DNA of 5,400 nucleotides from Rhodopirellula sp. (lineage in GTDB: Bacteria; Planctomycetota; Planctomycetia; Pirellulales; Pirellulaceae), in NCBI GenBank assembly GCA_003513555.1, contig DOPG01000405.1, forward strand, positions 1 to 5,400, in the 5' to 3' direction. A program made the position numbers and the translations under genes. Below are positions 1 through 5,400 of this stretch, piece after piece; position 1 is the first letter of the stretch; each line of letters starts with the position of its first letter. Under the pieces are notes generated by a model, which did not search any database, was not told the DNA's origin, and saw nothing but the letters and a program-made list of their open reading frames with translations.

Positions 1-681
1 GACCGTGTCTTTGCCCGTGTGGGAGCAAGTGATGAACTGAGTCGCGGTCAAAGTACATTCATGGTCGAAATGGTAGAGACGGCGAGAATTCTCAACACTG
101 CCACATCCCGAAGCCTTGTGATCCTGGATGAGATTGGGCGTGGAACCAGTACCTACGACGGCCTCTCACTTGCGTGGGCAATCACCGAGCATCTGCATGA
201 ACAAATTGGCTGCCGGACGCTCTTTGCCACTCACTATCACGAATTGACTCAACTTTCCGAATCGCTGCCGCGGGTATCCAATCTTAATGTTGCGGTCAAA
301 GAGTGGGACGATGAAGTGGTATTCCTGCACCGAATTGTCAAAGGAGGTGCAGACAAGAGCTACGGAATTCATGTTGCAAGACTCGCTGGCATACCGGCTG
401 AAGTCAACGAGCGAGCCAAGGATGTTCTTTCGCAACTTGAAGCTGATCATCGTGATGCATTTGATCGACCGACCATTCAAACACCTGGCCCGGACACAGC
501 GAACGGGCAATACCAAATGACACTATTCGGATTTGCAGATCACCCACTATTGGACGAAGTCCAAAAACTGGATGTCAACGCCATGACACCGATGGATGCG
601 ATGAACTTCCTGTCGGATGCCCAACAGAAATTGAAGAACGACACACCATCGAAACAAATTTCTCCGCCTCACCAAGCGTGA
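1..681 (+). CDS. mutS: DNA mismatch repair protein MutS, C-terminal part (5' end outside window)
   Basis: MutS binds base mismatches as a dimer and uses ATP to recruit MutL in the cytoplasm. Only the last 226 residues are here; the frame is open from base 1, and a GTG at 19 is an internal Val codon. The MutS signature region (SRGQSTFMVEM, window residues 14-24) is followed by Walker B with the catalytic pair D43-E44 in LVILDEIGRGTST, and by the switch histidine H78 in FATHYHELTQL. The helix-turn-helix dimerisation segment (GGADKSYGIHVARLAGIP) spans about 115-132. D43 and H78 fit E. coli D693 and H728 with the same offset of 650, so about 650 residues, including Walker A, lie upstream. QMTLF (172-176) resembles the beta-clamp-binding motif found near the MutS C-terminus. 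The last helix (LDVNAMTPMDAMNFL) is also typical, so the 3' end looks intact. The stop lies inside the 3' end of the opposite-strand sulfatase gene. Identification is secure. Confidence 0.97.
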   Translation, partial: DRVFARVGASDELSRGQSTFMVEMVETARILNTATSRSLVILDEIGRGTSTYDGLSLAWAITEHLHEQIGCRTLFATHYHELTQLSESLPRVSNLNVAVKEWDDEVVFLHRIVKGGADKSYGIHVARLAGIPAEVNERAKDVLSQLEADHRDAFDRPTIQTPGPDTANGQYQMTLFGFADHPLLDEVQKLDVNAMTPMDAMNFLSDAQQKLKNDTPSKQISPPHQA

Positions 682-2096
682 GAATTCTGGACGAGTTCCC
701 GGTACTGCTGCTCCAGCGTTGCTTTGAGTCTTGCAGTTCTTGCAGGGTCTTCAGCTGCAATATTGTTTGATTCACCAATGTCAGTGCCAAGATCATAAAC
801 TTCGATGTCTGTAAGTTTGGCATCACGAACCAAACTCGCACTATCGGCGGTAACGTTCTGAAGCTTGGCAAGCTTCCCACCATTCAATTTTGCCAGTACC
901 TTCCACCTTCCATCACGCATCGCGACTCTGGCATCGTTGAGTGCATTAAAGTAAACCCAAACAAGCGGTTTTTCACGAACAAGCTGCTTGCCATCGAGTA
1001 CGGGCAAAAAGTTGGTACCATCAAGAATGAGATGGGACGGGGCTTTTGCATTTGCTAGAGCACAAAAAGTGGGCAACAAATCAAGGGCAGATAGGGGCGT
1101 TGACACCGGCTTGCCAGCAGGACGAATACGCCCTTTCCAATTCATAATTCCCGCCACGCGAAAACCTGCATCTGTCGTATGCAACTTCATTCCCCGAAGT
1201 GGCCCTGGACGTCCATAGGAACGAACTGCACCACCATACCGTTTCAATGTCTCTGGACCATTGTCCGAAGTGAATACAATTAGCGTGTTATCACGTCGAT
1301 TCAGTTTTTCAAGTCCTGCAAGCAACTCACCAACGGCCGCGTCAACGTTGGCAACGTTCGCAAAGTATTGTGCCTCATGACGATTCTTGGCAGACCCAAC
1401 ATACGTTTCCACGAGAGCAGGAGGTGACTCGATCGGCTCATGGGGTTCATGAAACGCGGCATAGATAAAGAAAGGGCGGTCAGAATCGCAGGTTTTGAGC
1501 CAAGTGATTGCCTCATCAACAACGATTTGACAACTGAAATCCTCAATCAAACCGACTTCATCTCCATTTCGAACATAATTTCTGGGATGGCGGTGAGACG
1601 GAGATGCATTGTTCTGTGTTGCCAGCCAATGATCGAACCCAAAGTCACCGGGCTGTGGTTGCCGTTCATTATTGAATTCACTATTGCAGTGCCATTTACC
1701 AGCCATGCAAGTTTGATAGCCAGCATCCTTGAGCAATTTTGCAATCGTAATTTCGGAAGCCCTCATGTGAACTAATTCGCGACGATTCTGCGTTGCTTTC
1801 TTCGCTTCTGGAATCCAGTCGTAGACACCTGCACGATTGGGACTACGACCTGTAAGCAACCCAACTCGCGAAGGTGAGCAGACGGGAGCAGTTGAATAAA
1901 AGTCGGTGAAGAGCATGCCCGTTTCCGCCAACTCATTTAAATGCGGCGTCTTGATAACAGGGTGTCCGTAGCACTCGAGATCGCCATAACCAAGATCATC
2001 ACAAAGTACAACAACGATGTTAGGGCGATCTTCCGCTCCCCAAGCAACGCCAGAAAGAAACAACGAAGCCAATAAACAGCGGGTAGAAATGAACAT
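669..2096 (-). CDS. Secreted Cys-type sulfatase (arylsulfatase A-like)
   Basis: This enzyme should hydrolyse sulfate esters outside the cytoplasm; the substrate is unknown, sulfated polysaccharide being the usual guess in planctomycetes. The 475-residue product has a signal peptide (MFISTRCLLASLFLSGVAWGA, cleavage near 20-21). Active-site residues follow family order: metal ligands D33-D34 in LCDDLGYGD, C73 in VCSPSRVGLLTGR (the Cys of C-x-P-S-R oxidised to formylglycine), K134 and H136 in GKWH, H216 in AAFHEPHEP, D278-N279 in FTSDNGP, and K304. The strand after K304 reads TTDAGFRV where many relatives have EGG-x-RV. Length is normal (450-550), with no frameshift. The frame continues upstream to an ATG at 2168, but starting there would put 24 non-hydrophobic residues before the signal peptide, so 2096 is preferred. 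No clear Shine-Dalgarno precedes either start. It needs a formylglycine-generating enzyme, not seen here. The gene converges on mutS and diverges from the ABC operon, so it is probably transcribed alone. Sulfatase subfamily not assigned. Confidence 0.95.
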   Translation of the reverse strand: MFISTRCLLASLFLSGVAWGAEDRPNIVVVLCDDLGYGDLECYGHPVIKTPHLNELAETGMLFTDFYSTAPVCSPSRVGLLTGRSPNRAGVYDWIPEAKKATQNRRELVHMRASEITIAKLLKDAGYQTCMAGKWHCNSEFNNERQPQPGDFGFDHWLATQNNASPSHRHPRNYVRNGDEVGLIEDFSCQIVVDEAITWLKTCDSDRPFFIYAAFHEPHEPIESPPALVETYVGSAKNRHEAQYFANVANVDAAVGELLAGLEKLNRRDNTLIVFTSDNGPETLKRYGGAVRSYGRPGPLRGMKLHTTDAGFRVAGIMNWKGRIRPAGKPVSTPLSALDLLPTFCALANAKAPSHLILDGTNFLPVLDGKQLVREKPLVWVYFNALNDARVAMRDGRWKVLAKLNGGKLAKLQNVTADSASLVRDAKLTDIEVYDLGTDIGESNNIAAEDPARTARLKATLEQQYRELVQNSHAW

Positions 2097-2146
2097 GCAA
2101 GCAGCCAGTTGAGATTGATTACCGGTCACGAAATGAGACACGTCCA

Positions 2147-2152
2147 AGTATA
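2147..2152 (-). promoter_or_regulatory. Possible -10 box of the sulfatase promoter
   Basis: The minus strand reads TATACT, five of six matches to the bacterial -10 consensus, about 50 bp upstream of the preferred ATG at 2096. No good -35 element lies 16-18 bp further upstream (the minus strand there reads around CGACCG), and there is no extended TG. If the box is real, transcription would start near 2140, leaving the ATG at 2168 outside the message, which agrees with the signal-peptide-based start. It is a short motif and could be chance. Confidence 0.3.
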
Positions 2153-2295
2153 CTCTGCCAAGCCTCATGCGGTCGTGACTGGCTGCTATCGTAACGCTTT
2201 CCCGGCAATCGCCTTACTCGGATGATTGACGTCAGAGAGAAGCAACGGACTGGACCAAAATGGATAGTACGTTTAGGCTGAAGCTGGTGATCGTC

Positions 2296-2300
2296 AGGAG
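2296..2300 (+). promoter_or_regulatory. Shine-Dalgarno site of the first ABC ATPase
   Basis: AGGAG lies 8 nt before the ATG at 2309. An in-frame TGA at 2288-2290 excludes any start further upstream, so this site and the stop together fix the start. Confidence 0.75.
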
Positions 2301-2308
2301 CAGATCCA

Positions 2309-3280
2309 ATGAAGCGTTATACTTATCTCAGCCCCACTTGCCCGGAGTCTCCCCTGAGCCCGATCATCTCACTTACCGGAGTTACCAAGCTGTACAGCGG
2401 CTTTCGAGCTCTGGACGATGTTTCGCTGGAGATCCAACCCGGGATCACAGGATTGCTTGGGCCAAATGGCTCAGGGAAAAGTACTCTCATCAAATCGCTT
2501 CTGGGATTGGTCCGCAATCACCAGGGCACGGGCACAGTGCTGGGCTTGCAGTGGCCTCGCGAGGTTCGTGAGATCCGTGATCGTGTGGGCTACCTGCCGG
2601 AAGACGATTGCTACATCGCGGGCCTGACCGGGATTGAAGCTGTCGCATTCATGGCAAATTTATCGGGCCTCCCCAAAACAGAAGGCATGAGGAGAGCTCA
2701 CGAGATCACCGATTTTTGTGACATTGGCGAAGAGAAGTATCGCGGTGTCGAAGCTTATTCGACCGGCATGCGGCAGAAATTGAAATTTGCACAGGCTCTC
2801 GTTCACGACCCCCCCTTCCTGATCCTCGATGAACCAACCACCGGTCTTGATCCTGACCAACGTGATGCCATGCTCCGGCGAATCCGCACTTTAGCGCAGG
2901 AACACGGAAAATCTATCCTGCTATCAACTCATATCCTGCCAGACGTGAAGGCAGTGTGTGATCAAGTCGTCATCCTCGCTCGCGGGAAGGTGCGAGTCCA
3001 TGACTCGATGGAGAACCTCAGCAAACCGGCAGAGCCAACACTGAATGTGATGACCTACGGGGAAAAAGCTGCGTTTCTGAATGGTCTCGAAAAAGCAGGA
3101 TACACCGTGACTACTAAGACGGATGGCACTCTCAAGATCATTGGCACAGATATCGAGCAAGTTTCCAATGTGTGGGATATCGCAGCAGCGACGGGAACTT
3201 CCATACGCCGACTCGCACCGGCGCAAAACTCTCTGGAAGAAATTTTCTTTCAAGCTGTGTCCGCATCGGAGCATCCCTAA
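2309..3280 (+). CDS. ABC-2 type transporter, ATP-binding subunit (first ATPase of the operon)
   Basis: This cytoplasmic ATPase should power an exporter formed with the permeases encoded next to it. Of its 323 residues, 1-18 are a Pro/Ser-rich leader and the nucleotide-binding domain runs from about 19 to 235. Walker A is GPNGSGKST (51-59), the signature is YSTGMRQK (150-157), Walker B is FLILDEP with D174-E175, the D-loop is GLD (179-181) and the switch histidine is H208 in LLSTHIL. The Q-loop position is Glu (E98 in GYLPEDD), a replacement common in the CcmA/NatA-like (COG1131) group. About 90 further residues form a C-terminal domain ending in LEEIFFQAV, as in many ABC-2 ATPases. All catalytic motifs are intact, so it is probably active. 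It is the first gene of a four-gene unit, and the permease gene begins one base after its stop. A run of seven C at 2809-2815 lies just before Walker B without disturbing the frame. Substrate unknown; the class is certain. Confidence 0.95.
   Translation: MKRYTYLSPTCPESPLSPIISLTGVTKLYSGFRALDDVSLEIQPGITGLLGPNGSGKSTLIKSLLGLVRNHQGTGTVLGLQWPREVREIRDRVGYLPEDDCYIAGLTGIEAVAFMANLSGLPKTEGMRRAHEITDFCDIGEEKYRGVEAYSTGMRQKLKFAQALVHDPPFLILDEPTTGLDPDQRDAMLRRIRTLAQEHGKSILLSTHILPDVKAVCDQVVILARGKVRVHDSMENLSKPAEPTLNVMTYGEKAAFLNGLEKAGYTVTTKTDGTLKIIGTDIEQVSNVWDIAAATGTSIRRLAPAQNSLEEIFFQAVSASEHP
3268..3271 (+). promoter_or_regulatory. Shine-Dalgarno site of the first permease
   Basis: GGAG inside the end of the upstream ATPase gene lies 10 nt before the ATG at 3282. 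The permease frame stays open upstream to 3123, within the ATPase gene, so this site and the position of the ATPase stop (3278-3280) decide the start. Confidence 0.6.
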
Positions 3281-3281
3281 T

Positions 3282-4244
3282 ATGCCAGTGCATGATCTCG
3301 GATATCGAAAGTGGGTTGGCAAACGCAATCACCAACTGATCCGGCCGCTGTATGTAGCCCGAAGTGGAATCACGCTGATTTGGCGGCGGCGAATGCTGAA
3401 ACTGCTTTTGATGCTTGCATGGCTGCCCATTGCCATCCCTGCCATCGGTATTTTCTGCTTTGAGCAGGGAGTTACTGATATGACTTATCGCAGAGTGATC
3501 ATCCGGACCCTGCAAGGTCCAATGGAACGCCCCGACCTTGCGGCGCAAATGTTACAAGATCCCGTTAGCGTTCGGCATGAGGTTTGGTCGACACTGATTC
3601 TTGGATTCTTCCGCGTTCCGCAGTTGTATTCGATGGTCCTCCTGATTGGTTTGATCGCACCGCTACTGATTTCGTATGATCTACGCAGCAAGGCCTACCT
3701 GCAGTACTTCTCCCGTCCTCTCTCACCCAATGAATATATCGTTGGCAAGTCAGCAGTGATCTGGTTTTTCTTGGGCATGATCACGACGCTTCCGGGACTG
3801 ACGCTCTATCTGCTGGGAGTCCTACTCTCCCCCGAAATATCGGTAGTGGGTATGACATGGGATATTCCTCTTCGCATTCTAATTGCCTCCGTGGCGTTGA
3901 TTGTTCCCACTACTGCGTTAGCAATTGGCTACTCAGCATGCACGGTCGAGAACCGCTATGCATCCTTTGCATGGTTTGCAACATGGATCATGGGCTCAGT
4001 GGCTTATCAAGTTCTCACCAACGCACCACGCATGGGACGCGGTCGTAGACCGCGGATGGATGTGGATACAGAGCGTTGGCTCTTGGTTTCGCCCTACCAC
4101 ACACTCGGCAAAGTGGAGACGTGGATATTCGGCCTTGATACCGGCGACTCATCAGTCTGGCCAGCGGTATTGATTCTGCTCGCAGTCATAGTGATCGGCA
4201 CTCTCTTCGTTCGAAGTCGTCTTATCGGAAAGCTAAGTGTTTGA
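3282..4244 (+). CDS. ABC-2 type transporter, permease subunit (first permease)
   Basis: This integral inner-membrane protein of 320 residues should form half of the export channel. Six hydrophobic segments are visible at about 39-60, 104-130, 157-182, 196-218, 226-245 and 292-310, the usual number for ABC-2 permeases. With the N-terminus inside, the segment between the second and third helices (ISYDLRSKAYLQYFSRPLSP, 130-149) is cytoplasmic. It matches the conserved family pattern of D-x-x-x-K/G followed by S-R-P-x-S and a GK, which is the part expected to touch the ATPase. The first 37 residues are a basic cytoplasmic lead. A loop of about 46 residues between helices 5 and 6 holds a strongly basic patch (RMGRGRRPR, 250-258) and then SPYHTLGKVETWIFG. 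The gene starts one base after the first ATPase gene, and its TGA shares one base with the ATG of the second ATPase gene, so translation is probably coupled. Family assignment comes from topology and the cytoplasmic motif; the substrate is unknown. Confidence 0.9.
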   Translation: MPVHDLGYRKWVGKRNHQLIRPLYVARSGITLIWRRRMLKLLLMLAWLPIAIPAIGIFCFEQGVTDMTYRRVIIRTLQGPMERPDLAAQMLQDPVSVRHEVWSTLILGFFRVPQLYSMVLLIGLIAPLLISYDLRSKAYLQYFSRPLSPNEYIVGKSAVIWFFLGMITTLPGLTLYLLGVLLSPEISVVGMTWDIPLRILIASVALIVPTTALAIGYSACTVENRYASFAWFATWIMGSVAYQVLTNAPRMGRGRRPRMDVDTERWLLVSPYHTLGKVETWIFGLDTGDSSVWPAVLILLAVIVIGTLFVRSRLIGKLSV

Positions 4245-5179
4245 TGATTCAACTTGAAAAGGTTTCCAAGCTGTACGGCACCGTCATTGGAGCGAATGAC
4301 CTGACGGTCGAGTTGGGGCCAGGTGCTTATGGGATTGTGGGTCCCAACGGCTCTGGAAAAACAACGTTGATCAATCTATTGACTGGGCAATTGAAACCGA
4401 CCCTCGGTAGAGTTTCTGTCTTTGCTCAGGATCCATGGCGTAACCGAAAACTGCTACGACGGATCGGCCTGTGCCCTGCAACAGACGTCCTGTACCCCAA
4501 CGTGTCTGCCTTAGAATGGGTCACCTATCAAGTCCGCCTGCATGGTCTGTCCCACGCGGACAGCAAGCAATGGGCTACCGAAAGCCTTTCACAGGTTCAG
4601 ATGACCGAAAACATGCACCGGCCGATGGGCGAGTACTCATTAGGCATGCGGCAACGAACCAAAATTGCCCAAGCCCTGGCACACCGCCCCGAACTGCTGA
4701 TTCTCGACGAACCCTACAACGGACTCGATCCCGTCGGACGCCATCAGATGACCCAGCTTCTGATCCAGCTTTCAGAGCAGGGAACCAACCTACTATTCGC
4801 CAGTCATGTGCTCCATGAAATCGAGGAAATCACGTCGTCGTTTCTGTTGATTCACGGAGGTCGATTACTTGCATCAGGGACCGCAAGTGAAGTCGAACAG
4901 ATCATTGCGGACACGCCTCAAGAGGTCGTGCTCATCGGCCCAGACGTTCCCAAATTGATCCCTCACTTGGCAGAGCAAGCCTGGGTCGATTCGATCCAAC
5001 TGCTTGCTGAGCGAACCGAGCTTAGAATTGGTCTCCGCGATCCCTCAAACCTTTACAACTCTGTCGCCGACTGGATCAGTAAAGACCAACTAAAAATCGA
5101 TCAGTTCCAAACCGCCAACAGCAACCTCACAGCGGTCTTCGAATCCTTGTTGCGGCACCATCGTGGAGAATCAAAGTGA
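4244..5179 (+). CDS. ABC-2 type transporter, ATP-binding subunit (second ATPase of the operon)
   Basis: This second cytoplasmic ATPase (311 residues) is a paralogue of the first one in the operon and lacks that protein's Pro/Ser-rich leader. Walker A is GPNGSGKTT (33-41), the signature is YSLGMRQR (131-138), Walker B is LLILDEP with D155-E156, the D-loop is GLD (160-162), and the switch histidine is H188 in FASHVL. The Q-loop position is Ala (A79 in GLCPATD), where relatives carry Gln or Glu, which may weaken the link between ATP binding and the permease. The C-terminal domain of about 90 residues ends in TAVFESLL, comparable to LEEIFFQAV in the first ATPase. The ATG at 4244 forms TGATG with the permease stop; a TTG at 4241 would add one residue but is less likely. 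A weak GGAAAG at 4227-4232 may help initiation, which is probably driven by coupling. It most likely pairs with the first ATPase or forms its own dimer with the next permease. Confidence 0.94.
   Translation: MIQLEKVSKLYGTVIGANDLTVELGPGAYGIVGPNGSGKTTLINLLTGQLKPTLGRVSVFAQDPWRNRKLLRRIGLCPATDVLYPNVSALEWVTYQVRLHGLSHADSKQWATESLSQVQMTENMHRPMGEYSLGMRQRTKIAQALAHRPELLILDEPYNGLDPVGRHQMTQLLIQLSEQGTNLLFASHVLHEIEEITSSFLLIHGGRLLASGTASEVEQIIADTPQEVVLIGPDVPKLIPHLAEQAWVDSIQLLAERTELRIGLRDPSNLYNSVADWISKDQLKIDQFQTANSNLTAVFESLLRHHRGESK
5165..5168 (+). promoter_or_regulatory. Shine-Dalgarno site supporting a GTG start of the second permease
   Basis: GGAG lies 7 nt before GTG at 5176. This GTG overlaps the TGA of the preceding ATPase gene as GTGA, a classic coupling arrangement, so the non-ATG start is well supported. 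Confidence 0.7.
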
Positions 5180-5400
5180 ATCCACTCCTTGTACTCGATG
5201 TTGTTCGCTTCGAACTGCGCCGCTCACTATCACTGGGACGTGTTGCGATCTGGAGCATTCTTGTGCTGTTTCCGATTGCACTCGTGACCGCCCTCCGCTT
5301 GCTTAGCAATCAACCTTCAGAAAACGCCGAAGAGTGGGGGATGGCACTCTATTTTCTGGTCCCCGAAGTGGTATGCCTGCTCGGCTTACTACTTTGGGCA
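5176..5400 (+). CDS. ABC-2 type transporter, permease subunit (second permease), N-terminal part
   Basis: Only the first 75 residues are inside the window; the frame is open to base 5400. The product begins MNPLLVLDVVRFELRRS, a short cytoplasmic lead with an R-x-E-L-R-R pattern typical of ABC-2 permease N-termini. A first membrane helix (about 23-43) follows, then a short acidic loop (SENAEEWG, 48-55), then the start of a second hydrophobic segment (57-75). The GTG start overlaps the ATPase stop by 4 bp and has a good Shine-Dalgarno site. Position after an ATPase gene and topology point to the second permease subunit of the same exporter. It is unlike the first permease, whose N-terminal lead is longer. 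The call rests on context and hydrophobicity, since conserved internal motifs lie outside the window. Confidence 0.8.
   Translation, partial: MNPLLVLDVVRFELRRSLSLGRVAIWSILVLFPIALVTALRLLSNQPSENAEEWGMALYFLVPEVVCLLGLLLWA

Larger units (their letters stand above)
2097..2308. other. Divergent intergenic region between sulfatase and ABC operon
   Basis: These 212 bp separate the divergent start codons of the sulfatase and the first ABC ATPase, so promoters for both units should lie here. A TATACT box faces the sulfatase and an AGGAG faces the ABC operon. I found no convincing -35/-10 pair on the plus strand: TTGACG at 2226-2231 has no acceptable -10 at 16-18 bp, and GATAGT at 2263-2268 is 31 bp away. 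A 9-bp inverted repeat (GCAGCCAGT at 2101-2109, ACTGGCTGC at 2178-2186) is separated by 68 bp. No small gene with coding character is visible. Confidence 0.6.

Noticed and set aside
860..876. Perfect 7-bp hairpin with 3-nt loop (GAAGCTT-GGC-AAGCTTC) that could be a terminator for mutS
   Set aside because: It lies about 180 bp inside the sulfatase coding region, encodes the repeated KLAKL residues, and has no T-run after it on either strand.
2097..2168. Longer sulfatase start at the ATG at 2168
   Set aside because: It would place 24 polar and mixed residues before a clear signal peptide, and the -10-like box at 2147-2152 lies downstream of that ATG.
2101..2186. 9-bp inverted repeat (GCAGCCAGT / ACTGGCTGC) upstream of the sulfatase as an operator
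   Set aside because: The arms are 68 bp apart, and a match of this length at such spacing can occur by chance; no second copy supports it.
2226..2234. TTGACG overlapping the palindrome TGACGTCA as a -35 box or operator for the ABC operon
   Set aside because: No acceptable -10 lies 16-18 bp downstream, and a single 8-bp palindrome is expected by chance in a window of this size.
2809..2815. Run of seven C in the first ATPase gene as a programmed frameshift or phase-variation tract
   Set aside because: The frame is intact through the run and all motifs before and after it are in one frame; the run is short and explained by Asp-Pro-Pro codons.
2924..3548. Minus-strand open frames of about 135 codons opposite the ATPase/permease junction
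   Set aside because: They lie antisense to well-supported genes, show no recognisable motifs, and have no start signals.

Overview
The window looks like part of a planctomycete chromosome, probably from a marine or Pirellulales-type lineage. The inference rests on three things: a secreted Cys-type sulfatase of the kind these genomes carry in large numbers, moderate base composition, and an ABC-2 exporter cassette next to housekeeping DNA. No rRNA or other taxonomic marker is present, so the assignment is tentative. No RNA gene, insertion sequence, CRISPR array or phage gene was found.

Layout: (1) 1-681, plus strand: the 3' end of mutS, covering the C-terminal ATPase domain and the tail with a beta-clamp-binding motif. 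(2) 669-2096, minus strand: a complete sulfatase with a signal peptide and an intact active-site cysteine, convergent with mutS and overlapping its end by 13 bp. (3) 2097-2308: a divergent intergenic region with a -10-like box for the sulfatase and a good Shine-Dalgarno sequence for the next gene. (4) 2309-5400, plus strand: a tightly packed four-gene ABC-2 transporter operon in the order ATPase, permease, ATPase, permease. The last gene runs off the window.

How the genes work together: mutS (mismatch repair) and the sulfatase (removal of sulfate esters outside the cytoplasm) are neighbours with no evident functional link. The four ABC genes are joined by a 1-bp gap, a 1-bp overlap (TGATG) and a 4-bp overlap (GTGA), so they are very probably co-translated subunits of one membrane complex with two different ATPases and two different permeases. 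The substrate cannot be read from the sequence. The two ATPases have different residues at the Q-loop position (Glu and Ala) while Walker A, Walker B and the switch His are intact.

I see no clearly undescribed system. The ABC cassette is the part most worth a second look.
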